Shown here in pieces: positions 9,101 through 21,344 of a stretch of DNA of 64,000 bases. The notes beneath the pieces were generated by a model that had not been told where the DNA came from, did not search any database, and saw only the letters and a program-made list of their open reading frames with translations. Every line of letters begins with the position of its first letter. Positions within the stretch are counted from its first letter, which is position 1. The stretch lies in assembly GCF_947507565.1 (NCBI RefSeq), contig NC_089193.1, forward strand, positions 1,360,325-1,424,324, written 5' to 3'. Source of the DNA: Oscarella lobularis (taxonomy: Eukaryota > Porifera > Homoscleromorpha > Homosclerophorida > Oscarellidae). A program made the translations under genes and the position numbers.

Positions 9101-12100
9101 TTTAGACTCAAAATTTAGGCCCTCAATTTATTATTTAGGCTTTCAGAATCAAAGTTTAGGCCCTCAATTTATTGTTTAGGTTCTTAGAATCAACGTTTAG
9201 GCCCTCAATTTATTATTAAGGCTCTCAGAATCAAGGTTTAGGCCCTCAATTTATTATTTAGGCTTTTAGAATCAAAGTTTAAGCCCTGAATTTATTATTT
9301 AGGCCCTTAGAATCAAGGTTTAGGACCTCAATTTATTCTTTAGGCTCTCAGAATCAAAGTTTAGGTCCTCAATTTATTATTTAGGTACTTAGAATGAAAG
9401 TTTAGGTCCTCAATTTATTATTTGGGCTCTTAGAATCAAAGTTTAGGCCCTCAATTTATTATTTAGGCTCTTAGAATCAAAGTTTAGGCCCTCAATTTAT
9501 TATTTAGGCTCTTAGAATCAACGTTTAGGCCTTGAATTTATTATTTAGGTCCTTAGAATCAAAGTTTAGGCCCTCAATTTATTATTTAGGCTCTCAGAAT
9601 CAAAGTTTAGGCCCTGAATTTATTATTTAGGCTCTTAGAATCAACGTTTAGGCCCTGAATTTATTATTTAGGCTCTTAGAATCAACGTTTAGGCCCTCAA
9701 TTTATTATTTAGGCAATGTTTAGGCTCTGAAATTATTATTTAGGCCCTAAGAATCAAGGTTTAGGCTCTGAATTTATATAAATTTAGGTCCTTAGAATCA
9801 AAGTTTAGGCCCTGAATTTATTATTTAGGTCCTTAGAATCAAAGTTTAGGCCCTCAATTTATTATTTAGGCCCTAACAAATTTTAGGCCCTGAATTTATT
9901 ATTTAGGCCCTTAGAATCAAAGTTTAGGCCCTCAATTTATTATTTAGGTTCTTAGAATCAAAGTTTAGGCCCTCAATTTATTAATTAGGCTCTCAGAATC
10001 AAAGTTTTGGCCCTCAATTTATTATTAAGGCCTTTAGACTCAAAATTTAGGCCCTCAATTTATTATTTAGGCTTTCAGAATCAAAGTTTAGGCCCTCAAT
10101 TTATTATTTAGGCTCTCAGAATCAAAGTTTAGGCCCTCAATTTATTAATTAGGCTCTCAGAATCAAAGTTTAGGCCCTCAATTTATTATTTAGGCCTTTA
10201 GACTCAAAATTTAGGCCCTCAATTTATTATTTAGGCTTTTAGAATCAAAGTTTAGGCCCTCAATTTATTATTTAGGCTCATAGAATCAAAGTTTAGGCCC
10301 TCAATTTATTATTTAGGCCTTTAGACTCAAAATTTAGGCCCTCAATTTATTATTTAGGCTTTTAGAATCAAAGTTTAGGCCCTGAATTTATTATTTAGTC
10401 CTTTAGAATCAATGTTTAGGCCCTCAATTTATTCTTTAGGCTCTCAGAATCAAAGTTTAGGCCCTCAATTTATTATTTAGGTACTTAGAATGAAAGTTTA
10501 GGTCCTCAATTTATTATTTAGGCTCTTAGAATCAAAGTTTAGGCCCTCAATTTATTATTTAGGCTCTTAGAATCAAAGTTTAGGCCCTGAATTTATTATT
10601 CAGGCTCTTAGAATCAAAGTTTAGGCTCTGATTTTATTATTTAGGTCCTTAGAATCAAAGTTTAGGTCCTCAATTTATTATTTAGGCTCTCAGAATCAAA
10701 GTTTTGGCCCTGCATTTATTAATTAGGCTCTCAGAATCAAAGTTTAGGCCCTCAATTTATTATTTAGGCTTTTAGACTCAAAATTTAGGCCCTCAATTTA
10801 TTATTTAGGCTTTTAGAATCAAAGTTTAGGCCCCGAATTTATTATTTAGGCCCTTGGAATCAATGTTTAGGCCCTCAATTTATTCTTTAGGCTCTCAGAA
10901 TCAAAGTTTAGGCCCTCAATTTATTATTTAGGTACTTAGAATGAAAGTTAAGTCCTCAATTTATTATTTAGGCTCTTAGAATCAAAGTTTAGGCCCTGAA
11001 TTTATTATTTAGGCCCTTGGAATCAATGTTTAGGCCCTCAATTTATTCTTTAGGCTCTCAGAATCAAAGTTTAGGCCCTCAATTTATTATTTAGGCTCAT
11101 AGAATCAAAGTTTAGGCCCTCAATTTATTATTTAGGCTTTCAGAATCAAAGTTTAGGCCCTCAATTTATTATTTAGGCTCTCAGAATCAAAGTTTAGGCC
11201 CTCAATTTATTATTTAGGCTCTTAGAATCAAAGTTTAGGCCCTCAATTTATTATTTAGGCTCTTAGAATCAACGTTTAGGCCTTGAATTTATTATTTAGG
11301 TCCTTAGAATCAAAGTTTAGGCCCTCAATTTATTATTTAGGCTCTCAGAATCAAAGTTTAGGCCTTGAATTTATTATTTAGGCTCTTAGAATCAACGTTT
11401 AGGCCCTGAATTTATTATTTAGGCTCTTAGAATCAACGTTTAGGCCCTCAATTTATTATTTAGGCAATGTTTAGGCCCTGAAATTATTATTTAGGCCCTA
11501 AGAATCAAGGTTTAGGCTCTGAATTTATATAAATTTAGGTCCTTAGAATCAAAGTTTAGGCCCTGAATTTATTATTTAGGTCCTTAGAATCAAAGTTTAG
11601 GCCCTCAATTTATTATTTAGGCCCTAACAAATTTTAGGCCCTGAATTTATTATTTAGGCCCTTAGAATCAAAGTTTAGGCCCTCAATTTATTATTTAGGT
11701 TCTTAGAATCAAAGTTTAGGCCCTCAATTTATTAATTAGGCTCTCAGAATCAAAGTTTTGGCCCTCAATTTATTATTAAGGCCTTTAGACTCAAAATTTA
11801 GGCCCTCAATTTATTATTTAGGCTTTCAGAATCAAAGTTTAGGCCCTCAATTTATTATTTAGGCTCTCAGAATCAAAGTTTAGGCCCTCAATTTATTAAT
11901 TAGGCTCTCAGAATCAAAGTTTAGGCCCTCAATTTATTATTTAGGCCTTTAGACTCAAAATTTAGGCCCTCAATTTATTATTTAGGCTTTTAGAATCAAA
12001 GTTTAGGCCCTCAATTTATTATTTAGGCTCATAGAATCAAAGTTTAGGCCCTCAATTTATTATTTAGGCTTTCAGAATCAAAGTTTAGGCCCTCCATTTA

Positions 12101-14735
12101 TTATTTAGGCTCTCAGAATCAAAGTTTAGGCCCTGAATTTATTATTTAGGCTTTTAGACTCAAAATTTAGGCCCTCAATTTATTATTTAGGCTTTTAGAA
12201 TCAAAGTTTAGGCCCTCAATTTATTATTTAGGCTTTCAGAATCAAAGTTTAGGCCCTCAATTTATTAATTAGGCTCTCAGAATCAAAGTTTTGGCCCTCA
12301 ATTTATTATTAAGGCCTTTAGACTCAAAATTTAGGCCCTCAATTTATTATTTAGGCTTTCAGAATCAAAGTTTAGGCCCTCAATTTATTATTTAGGCTCT
12401 CAGAATCAAAGTTTAAGCCCTCAATTTATTAATTAGGCTCTCAGAATCAAAGTTTAGGCCCTCAATTTATTATTTAGGCCTTTAGACTCAAAATTTAGGC
12501 CCTCAATTTATTATTTAGGCTTTTAGAATCAAAGTTTAGGCCCTCAATTTATTATTTAGGCTCATAGAATCAAAGTTTAGGCCCTCAATTTATTATTTAG
12601 GCTTTCAGAATCAAAGTTTAGGCCCTCAATTTATTATTTAGGCTCTCAGAATCAAAGTTTAGGCCCTCAATTTATTATTTAGGCTTTTAGACTCAAAATT
12701 TAGGCCCTCAATTTATTATTTAGGCTTTTAGAATCAAAGTTTAGGCCCTCAATTTATTATTTAGGCTCATAGAATCAAAGTTTAGGCCCTCAATTTATTA
12801 TTTAGGCTATCAGAATCAAAGTTTAGGCCCTCAATTTATTATTTAGGCTCTCAGAATCAAAGTTTAGGCCCTTAATTTATTAATTAGGCTCTCAGAATCA
12901 AAGTTTAGGCCCTCAATTTATTATTTAGGCCTTTAGACTCAAAATTTAGGCCCTCAATTTATTATTTAGGCTTTTAGAATCAAAGTTTAGGCCCTGAATT
13001 TATTATTTAGGCCCTTAGAATCAATGTTTAGGCCCTCAATTTATTCTTTAGGCTCTCAGAATCAAAGTTTAGGCCCTCAATTTATTATTTAGGTACTTAG
13101 GATGAAAGTTCAGGTCCTCAATTTATTATTTAGGCTCTTAGAATCAAAGTTTAGGCCCTCAATTTATTATTTAGGCTCTTAGAATCAACGTTTAGGCCCT
13201 CAATTTATTATTTAGGTACTTAGAATGAAAGTTAAGTCCTCAATTTATTATTTAGGCTCTTAGAATCAAAGTTTAGGCCCTGAATTTATTATTTAGGCCC
13301 TTAGAATCAAAGTTTAGGCCCTCAATTTATTAATTAGGCTCTCAGAATCAAAGTTTTGGCCCTCAATTTATTATTAAGGCCTTTAGACTCAAAATTTAGG
13401 CCCTCAATTTATTATTTAGGCTTTTAGAATCAAAGTTTATGCCCTCTATTTATTATTTAGGCTCTCAGAATCAAAGTTTAGGCCCTGCATTTATTATTTA
13501 GGCTCTTAGAATCAAAGTTTAGGCCCTCAATTTATTATTTAGGCTCTTAGAATCAACGTTTAGGCCCTCAATTTATTATTTAGGTACTTAGAATGAAAGT
13601 TAAGTCCTCAATTTATTATTTAGGCTCTTAGAATCAAAGTTTAGGTTCTGAATTTATTATTTAGGCTCTTAGAATCAAAGTTTAGGCCCTCAATTTATTA
13701 ATTAGGCTCTCAGAATCAAAGTTTTGGCCCTTAATTTATTATTAAGGCCTTTAGACTCAAAATTTAGGCCCTCAATTTATTATTTAGGCTCATAGAATCA
13801 AAGTTTAGGCCCTCAATTTATTATTTAGGCTTTCAGAATCAAAGTTTGGGCCCTCAATTTATTATTTAGGCTCTCAGAATCAAAGTTTAGGCCCTCAATT
13901 TATTAATTAGGCTCTCAGAATCAAAGTTTAGGCCCTCAATTTATTATTTAGGCTTTTAGACTCAAAATTTAGGCCCTCAATTTATTATTTAGGCTTTTAG
14001 AATCAAAGTTTAGGCCCTGAATTTATTATTTAGGCCCTTAGAATCAATGTTTAGGCCCTCAATTTATTCTTTAGGCTCTCAGAATCAAAGTTTAGGCCCT
14101 CAATTTATTATTTAGGTACTTAGAATGAAAGTTTAGGTCCTCAATTTATTATTTAGGCTCTTAGAATCAAAGTTTATGCCCTCAATTTATTATTTAGGCT
14201 ATTAGAATCAACGTTTAGGCCCTCAATTTATTATTTAGGTACTTAGAATGAAAGTTAAGTCCTCAATTTATTATTTAGGCTCTTAGAATCAAAGTTTAGG
14301 CCCTGAATTTATTATTTAGGCCCTTAGAATCAAAGTTTAGGCCCTCAATTTATTAATTAGGCTCTCAGAATCAAAGTTTTGGCCCTCAATTTATTATTAA
14401 GGCCTTTAGACTCAAAATTTAGGCCCTCAATTTATTATTTAGGCTTTTAGAATCAAAGTTTAGGCCCTGAATTTATTATTTAGGCCCTTAGAATCAATGT
14501 TTAGGCCCTCAATTTATTCTTTAGGCTCTCAGAATCAAAGTTTAGGCCCTCAATTTATTATTTAGGTACTTAGAATGAAAGTTTAGGTCCTCAATTTATT
14601 ATTTAGGCTCTTAGAATCAAAGTTTAGGCCCTCAATTTATTATTTAGGCTCTTAGAATCAACGTTTAGGCCCTCAATTTATTATTTAGGTACTTAGAATC
14701 AAAGTTTAGGGCTTCAATTTTGTATTTAAGGCATA
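6184..14735. repeat. 8.5-kb minisatellite, about 41-bp unit built of two half-units
   Basis: About 200 tandem copies of a roughly 41-bp unit. Each consists of two related half-units that both start TTTAGG: one of 21 bp (tttaggctctcagaatcaaag and variants) and one of 20 bp (tttaggccctcaatttatta and variants). Variant units recur in blocks. The rare form ctaacaaatt occurs at 8941, 9873 and 11624, so segments of about 932 and 1751 bp have been duplicated as higher-order repeats. No ORF of any note crosses the array. The half-unit period of 20-21 bp is close to two helical turns. The array is framed by identical hairpin-bearing direct repeats. Confidence 0.97.
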
Positions 14736-14741
14736 AGAATC

Positions 14742-14767
14742 GTTTTGGTGCCCGTGCTTCGCACGGG
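14742..14767. repeat. Right 25-bp flanking direct repeat with hairpin
   Basis: Direct copy of 6152-6176; here the stem is complete, cccgtgc-ttc-gcacggg, with one more G. It follows the last degenerate array units and marks the sharp right boundary of the homogeneous array. Confidence 0.9.
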
Positions 14768-15660
14768 AAAATAGATAAGTGTTGGGGGTCTCAGCTCTAT
14801 TGTGTGCTTAGTACACTTTCCCTTACTCGCATGTGCATATGTCAGCAAAGATAAGCAGACGCAAGTTGATTGTATTTGTGGCCATAAAAATCAAAGATCT
14901 TGACCCCATTTTTGATTCTTATTGAGGCCCCAAGAATCAATCTCTAATATCGTGAGGTTTTGGCGAATGTCTCAATCGCGATATTTGCACGTTATTGCAG
15001 TGCAAATAAGGCGTAGCCTTTGTCCACTGGCGGTACTTTTTCGGGCTTGCTCGCATGTGTGTGTGAGTAAAAGAAAAGATAAGCAGACGTAAGCAGATCG
15101 CGACACAGGTACCCCAAATGCGATCCTGTACATCTACCCCTGTGATCACAGATACCCCTGTGTTCACAGATATCCTGTGATCACAGACCCTAAGAGTCAA
15201 AGATGAGGCCCTGATCTTATTTAGCCTACAAAGCTTGCCTTCCCAAAAACCTCATTTTTAGATTACATCATACGCTCTGAGATTTTGGCGAATGGCTCAA
15301 TCGTTATTACGCGATACTTGCACGTTATTGCGGTGCAAAATAAGGCGTAGCGTATGTCTCCTGGCCCCTCCTTTAAAGACACGCAATTCAGAGTGCGTGG
15401 TACCGTATGACGTCATAATGAAGACAAACGCACCAGACATTGTGCACCCCATGAGGGAGCGCCTGATGTCGTCTGAGAAAAAAGAGATGGCCAGTCATCT
15501 CCGCGCGGATCGTCGGAGATGTTTGCACCGCAAGAGAGTGCGGTAGAAGGCGTAGCGAATGAGCCTTAGCGATTATAACGAAAGATTCTGACGTCATCCA
15601 AGATGGCCGCTGCTCTTAGTAGTATAGATACGTCACAGAAAAAATAGTCAAGAGTCTTTC
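14768..15660. repeat. Gene-free flank with decayed array units and duplicated segments
   Basis: Degenerate array-like pieces persist here, such as gaggccccaagaatcaat near 14924 and a similar stretch near 15190-15225. A segment of about 70 bp, from ttttggcgaatgtctcaatcg through gcacgttattgc to gcgtagc, occurs at about 14957-15022 and again at about 15284-15352 with a few changes. A second shared piece, tcgcatgtg...gataagcagacg, occurs near 14827 and 15050. At 15137-15186 a 17-18 bp motif built on tgtgatcacaga repeats three times. No convincing gene was seen. Confidence 0.7.
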
Positions 15661-15662
15661 TC

Positions 15663-16565
15663 TCATAGCTTTGATGCCATGGCGCCCTTTTTCAGTTTTT
15701 CTATTTCGATCTGGTGCACATGCCTCTTCATTGCACCGAGATTTTCTTTTGGTATGTCTTTGCCATTCACTTTCTCCTCCGCCAAATCAAGTGCTGCATC
15801 AAGAGACGACCCAACATCGCAAACAAGGTCAACCAGATTGACGTTGACTGCCGAAGAACCCGAAAAACGATTCCCGTAGATCACTAAATCACGAAACACA
15901 GACGGAGTCGGCACTTTCGCTCTACACAGAACAAATCCAATGCCGTAGGTGAACGTTCAAACAAAGGTTGGCCTCACCTTATCAGAGAAAGCATTCCTTC
16001 AGTGAACAAGATTCCCAAATCGACCTCATTGAGAAACATCCAGCCGCGATCTCTTTGCATGACCCGATAATCGTGCGCGAGAGCGAACATAGCCCCACCG
16101 GCGGCTGCATGACCTACAAGATGATTTTAATTAATCAATACTAATTATAAGATAATCATGTCGCTGACCGTTTAGAGCTGCAACGGTTACCATGGGAAAG
16201 GAAAGCACTCGCGCTAGTAGGAGCTGGAAGCTCCTGAAGAAGTGCATCGCGTCGCTGTGACGTTGCTGGCCCACCCATTCCAGGTCGAGCCCATTCGAGA
16301 AAAACTTTCCTGTTCCCGATGTGACGAGGGCTTTGGCGTTACTCCTAGTGAGCTACTGTAAGTGCTAGGCCTGGATTTAGCTGTCTGCGATAGGCAGTTC
16401 TAGGCGATGCAACGCCTGCTCTACTCATCTCCAAATGTAAGCGTACTTTTCTACTTCATCAAGACATGTCATCAGGTTCTCGATGTAGTCTGTTCGAAAG
16501 CGATTTTGGTTGTTGCCAAGCCAAAGAATAGCGCAGCTCTTGCGCACAAATTCCACTCGAGCCAT
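15663..16565 (-). CDS. Peroxisomal enoyl-CoA delta isomerase / hydratase family protein
   Basis: Four exons join in frame (16447-16565, 16169-16344, 15978-16113, 15663-15921) to give 229 residues. The family isomerises or hydrates enoyl-CoA intermediates in fatty-acid oxidation. The first exon has LGNNQNRFRTDYIENL, the conserved N-terminal strand-helix. The second has TSGTGKFFSNGLDLEW, the CoA-binding and oxyanion region, followed by NGHAAAGGAMFALAHDYRVM, the crotonase core. The protein ends ASKL, a canonical C-terminal PTS1 signal, so it should be imported into peroxisomes. The short length and overall pattern resemble the plant-type ECI clade more than vertebrate ECI2, which carries an ACBP domain. 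Substrate is not determined by the sequence. Confidence 0.87.
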
Positions 16566-17019
16566 GAAGCCTAGCGCGCTATTAGTCTTCCCTCCCTGCA
16601 TGCCAAGCGTGCCATCTATGGTGCCAGACGCTGCCAGCGTCCATCCACGGCGGCCCATCACGGTCCTGGCACTGGCTCGCAGCAACTTGCAGCCATCACG
16701 TCCACACTACAATCCGAACGTGTCTAAGGTACACCAAACATCGAGCAATCTCTCCTACTACTAGTCAATCGAGGAGCACGTGAAGCAGATGTTTCAAAAG
16801 CGATTCCCACGTGAGCATTGACAGTTCACCGCTCGTGAGCAGCACCGCGGCTTCTTTGCTGTCAAGAGCACAGTCTAAAAGCCTCTGGCGTCATTCTGCA
16901 GCAGACCCTCTAAGCGGGCTCATAGCTTATCAAGGACTACACTTTAGCCAGAGATAAAATCTCTTATCTCTGCTTTAGCAACGCTCGTCGTGCTTCTTAG
17001 AAGCTCGCTCACCCTCGAA
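16566..17019. other. Intergenic, no gene recognised
   Basis: About 450 bp between the isomerase start and the Ig/FN3 gene start. No conserved coding exon was found. A 10-bp match to the micro-palindrome arm (ctacaatccg at 16708) is present but has no inverted partner. Confidence 0.5.
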
Positions 17020-19098
17020 ATGCTTTCCGCATTCGTTTGCAATGCTGTTATAGTAACTTTGTTTGCTCAAGCTCTACGTGCCAGTAAGTTGATTTTTTGA
17101 CGCTTTTTCCTGGATGCGTTTTCCTGGATGCAGACGCTCTCCTGATTAAATTAGGCAGTCCACTTTCGAGAGGATCCCTGATAGTAGCCTAGACGGGGGG
17201 TGCGAGGGCGTGGGTGCGCTGCAGATAATAGACCACCTGGACTTCTTCCTTCTAGGTGTCCAAGATCTTCACTCGTACGAGGGGATGACACTGAAGTTGA
17301 CTTGTCCTCCATGGTCGAAAAAAGTTGTCAAGTGGGAAAAACTCGATCAAAGTAGCTCACAATGGGTAAAAGCAGTCGATTTAAACTACAGAACTTTCGT
17401 TGATTATCATAACGTCAAACTCAAACTCAATCTCACCATCGAAAATTTGCAATTTGCAGACAGTGGTCTCTACAGGTGTCTATATTTGAAAGAAGGCGGC
17501 GATCATAAATTCAACGTTTCGGTACGACCGTTGTCAGTGAAAGCGGAAGTGCCCCACGTCACTGTGTATGAGAATGAGACAATCTCGCTTAAGTGTTTGG
17601 TTTTTGGTGGCATAAAGGGGGTTGACTGGTATCATTATGTCAAACAACTGCGACGGGGGTCATTAGGTGGTCGAGTCAATTTAGGTGATGGCGGCACCTA
17701 TTATTCGTTGGAAATTCGCCGCGCTAATAAATCTGACGACGGAACGTACAAGTGTCGTGGCCTCGTAAACAGAAATCGTGATAGCAATGCGACTATCACC
17801 GTGACGGTGAAGGAACGTCCAATGATCTATCATGGCGGCGACGTCAAAACGTATGAGCAGGTCGTTGGACAGAATCTAAGTGTGCTTTGCCAGCGCTCCA
17901 TGACCGAGTTTTTCAACTGGACGTGGAGCCGGAACGGAGTCAAAGTCTTCCATACAAAGACTGATATGGAAGGTCAAACGTTGCGCCTCGTTTTTAATGA
18001 CTTGCAGAAGGCTGATCAAGGCCAATACACGTGTGTTTTGGAAGGAGTGAAATATAGTGACAAGCTCACCGTGTCTGTTATCGTTCTAGGTACAAAAGGA
18101 CATACGTAACTGTTTTTATTATAATAATTTATGTTCTAGATCCTCCAATTGCACCGCAAAATGTTTCTCTTCACTTTGACTGCGCCTGGGGCTTTAATGT
18201 GACGTGGCTGTCGTCTGTCGTTAGCAGTGGTTCCGACGTGCTGAAAGCTGATGAATATGATTACGAGATTTTGACTGAGAATGCTCGTTCGCCAGCTCTT
18301 CCGAGTTACAGTAAGACGAGTACAACGTATACGTTCTTCACGTTTAGTCGAAAGAATATCTGCAATGTTACTGTTTACTACGTCCGAGTGCGGGCCAGAA
18401 ACACGAAATTTCAAAGCAGTAGCCCCTTTGTTAGAGTAGGATTTGTTAGCGGAAGCTATTGTAAGTAAGAAACGTGTAGGAATTACAATCTGAGCTTTGC
18501 TTAACCTCTTTAGGCAAAGCTGGCGGCATTAGCTGCACTGCTCTCTTTCCTACGACTCTTCCAAGCATTCAAATTAGATTGATTAAGAAATGCTGCAAGT
18601 GTCGTGATAAGGTTTATAGCAGATACGCACTTCTAGTCTGCCAACTTTACCTATTGTTGTTCCGAAAGGGAGAGATTACTCCGAGATATTTGGACGCCAC
18701 TCTACGAAAGCATTTTCAAAGTTCTACAGTGGTGCTTCAAAATCTCTTACCGCCTACGAATAATTCGAGCTTGCGAGTCACTCGTGGCAAGCGAAAAATC
18801 TTTCTGTTAGAATACGAAGGCTACCTGAACGCAGACGTCAGTACTGTTCAGCTCAAAGATATACTGTTGCTTCTTGGCCAATCGTTCTCGAGGAGTAATG
18901 TCACTTTGGCAAGCTGTTCGTATGCTTTTGACTGCATAGTAACTTTTTGGAAAGGCATCTCTTTTCCTTGTCAGCTGCAGAAAAGCTCGATTGCTGGTAA
19001 ATATTCCCTCAATTTGCTTATGTTCGTGAACATCTCACTTCTTAGGATTGAAGTGTTCAACGCTGCATTCAAAATTTTTCAGTTCCAATTGTAACTAG
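17020..19098 (+). CDS. Secreted Ig-like / fibronectin III protein
   Basis: Exon 1 (17020-17083) encodes a clear signal peptide (MLSAFVCNAVIVTLFAQALRA). Exon 2 (17256-18089) encodes three Ig-like domains, each with the paired cysteine/tryptophan pattern: KLTC...VKWEK...DSGLYRC, SLKC...VDWYH...DDGTYKC, and SVLC...NWTWSRNG...DQGQYTC. The exon from 18140 encodes a fibronectin-III-like module starting PPIAPQNVSL. A following exon (from about 18515) continues with a cysteine-rich stretch and an unrecognised domain, and a short last exon ends at TAG 19096-19098. No transmembrane helix is visible after the signal peptide, so the product is predicted to be secreted. Ligand and role are unknown. It may be a recognition or adhesion protein related to the Ig receptor on the other strand just downstream. 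Confidence 0.75.
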
Positions 19099-19435
19099 TG
19101 TGCAACACCGTAAGATTACCTGTTCCTTTTGAATGGCGATTTGCTTTGCGTGTTACAGCGTTTGACTTAATTGCTGTCTTGTAACCCATCGTTGTTTTAT
19201 TTTAGATTTCTAACGAAGTGTGATACATATATGCCGCGTACGTGCTTCCTGAGTACAGCTTGGACAAGGCTTGCGAATCAGCATACGAGTAACAAAAAAG
19301 CGCTAATTTTTACTTTGCAGCACATCAATCATTCATTCTTATTGCGCCGTAGCCGCTTCACCGCATGCAGTCACATGAGTACCTATGGTATGCATTTTCG
19401 TTTTTTCGTTTTGACTTTTCTTTTGCGCCTGTCAT

Positions 19436-20632
19436 TCATACCGTCTCTGCTCCTGTCGTCACTTGTTTTTTATGCAACATTTCTTCCATCATTTTCCCGT
19501 TCTCCTGTATCATTCCTCCATTCTGCCGCTCTTGTTGTAATATTTGTTTCAGTAATTTTAATTCAATCTCTTTATCTAGAACTTGACTGCCGGAAGGCGT
19601 GTTCTCCTCAATTGGAGTCTCAATCTCGTTCACATTTGTAACTATTCTAGCAGTTTCGTTTGGGGTCTGGGTCTCGTATTGTTCGCCCGTTTGATGGACA
19701 CAATCGTCAACTTTGTTTTCGTCTAAAGTCCTTACAGGAGGAGGAGATTCACTATCACTTCCGTCGACTTCGCCACTAAGAGAACGTCGTTTTTTGCGAC
19801 GCTTGAAAACTAAACACAGCAATATAATTATGATGATTGCGACGATAATCGACAAAAAGGTAACAGCAAGAACAAGCTTTGGGTCTTCACGTGGTGCTTC
19901 GCTAGGACCTGCTACAAAAATGCTAGAAACTCATCTATACACTATCATGTCAACTTACTGGAAATGCTCACGTTGAAGATTTTGTATACATCCCATTTTT
20001 TCTCCAAATAATCAAAGATAGCGCATTTGTATATTACGGTATTTTTTGCTTGTAGCATGAAGCGTGGGCCAGCGTTTCGTTTCCAGTCGCCAGCAGTAAC
20101 ACCCCCTGACTTCTCTTCGACCCACGACACCGTTTCCTGTTTTGCGGGACACTCCAGTGTAAGGTTTTGACCGGCACTAGCAGGGATTTCTTCCTCCAGC
20201 GGTTCATCTACACGTTGCATAGAAAGACGCTGAAATTAGATGTGTATCGGAAAACTTACCTAAAACGATTATCGTCACTGTTCTGGTAAGCCACACAGTG
20301 CCGTTGGCGTGACGCACAACGTACGTGTATTCGCCATTAGCAGTGAATTGCGCGTTTCTAAACTCCAGTGTAATACCTCCTTCAGTTTCACTGATGATGC
20401 TTGTCACTGAAAAGTCTTTGTTTTGTCTAGTTGTTTCGTTGCCGTTGAAAAGAATGGCTTCTGTTCCTTTTCCTTTACTAGCATTCAATTCGTAGGTGAG
20501 GCATAGTTTAATGCTGAATTCGTTCTCTTTTATATAAACGGTAGTTTCTGATAAGCAATACTCGACTGCATCCCCACGGGTTCTTTTGACCCTTAGACTT
20601 AGCCCGATTGGTTGATTACTGTACGCTAAATC
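19436..20632 (-). CDS. Single-pass Ig-domain receptor, N-terminus not found
   Basis: Minus-strand gene read from several exons. The most upstream exon seen starts near 20632 (DLAYSNQPIGLSLRV) and with the next stretch (FSIKLCLTYEL ... ANGEYTYVV) forms an Ig-like domain. The exon near 20215-19971 holds a second Ig domain (NLTLECPAKQETVSW ... VIYKCAIF). The last exon has a transmembrane segment (LAVTFLSIIVAIIIIILLCL), a basic stop-transfer (KRRKKRR) and an acidic cytoplasmic tail of about 110 residues ending TGAETV. No signal-peptide exon was recognised upstream, so the 5' end is incomplete in this model. The tail has no clear ITIM/ITAM. It is convergent with the secreted Ig/FN3 gene; a shared origin is possible but not shown. 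Confidence 0.65.
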
Positions 20633-20852
20633 TAAATAATTGGAAGTGACGTTAAAGTCAAAGAATCAATTGAATCCTTCCACCTGAAATCGACGGCAGT
20701 AAAATCAACGCAAATATTATCTATTACAGAAAAGTTATTTAGATTTCCTAAACCAATCAAGTGATTGCCGCGGGAAGCAGCTATTGTACTGCGGACTAGG
20801 AGTTAGTATAGCGGTGCTCACGCGGCGAGCCGCGTGGGTCCGCTATGCACGC

Positions 20853-20916
20853 GGTTCGGGGGGAGGTAGAGGTTCGGGGGGAGGTAGAGGTTCGGGGGGA
20901 GGTAGAGGTTCGGGGT
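20853..20916. repeat. 18-bp GC-rich tandem repeat, about 3.5 copies
   Basis: The unit ggttcggggggaggtaga repeats without change. The surrounding 20633-21344 has no gene that I could support. G-rich runs of six make quadruplex formation conceivable. Confidence 0.9.
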
Positions 20917-21344
20917 GCATGGCATTGTACCATGCGCGTTCTATTTTCGCTTTGTAATTAAGTTTTCCGAAGGTCGGGCTCGACACTATATATACCGTAG
21001 TATGAAATGTTACGTACCTGTCTACTCTTGGCTGACAATCGAACTTTGAAGTGGAAAGAGGGATCGCGTACATGTAGTTTTATAACAGGGTACGAAGGCC
21101 TTTATATGTGGTGGGTCTCGCGGGCATGCCTGGAGTAAGCGTTAATTCTCACCATCTGTCGTTAGTGTCATATAGTCCCAGGCCTGTTGCACAGCAAAAT
21201 GTTCAATGCGCAGAAGCAGCCGTGACGTACACGAGGTGCGAATTCTCTCAAAGCTAGAACAACGGTACTTTAATTTAATAACAATTTTCACAATACTACT
21301 ACTGTACTACAGTTTTAAGAGATTAATTAACAACAAGATGGCTT

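Noticed and set aside
6184-14735. Telomeric repeat, because TTTAGGC/TTAGGC occurs throughout the array
   Set aside because: The hexamers are spaced every 20-21 bp inside a longer unit rather than head to tail, and unique genes lie on both sides.
6184-14735. CRISPR array
   Set aside because: There are no unique spacers; the sequence between repeats is itself repeated, and the genome is eukaryotic.
20843-21073. Minus-strand ORF with PPPEPL repeats
   Set aside because: The repeats are simply the 18-bp minisatellite read in one frame.
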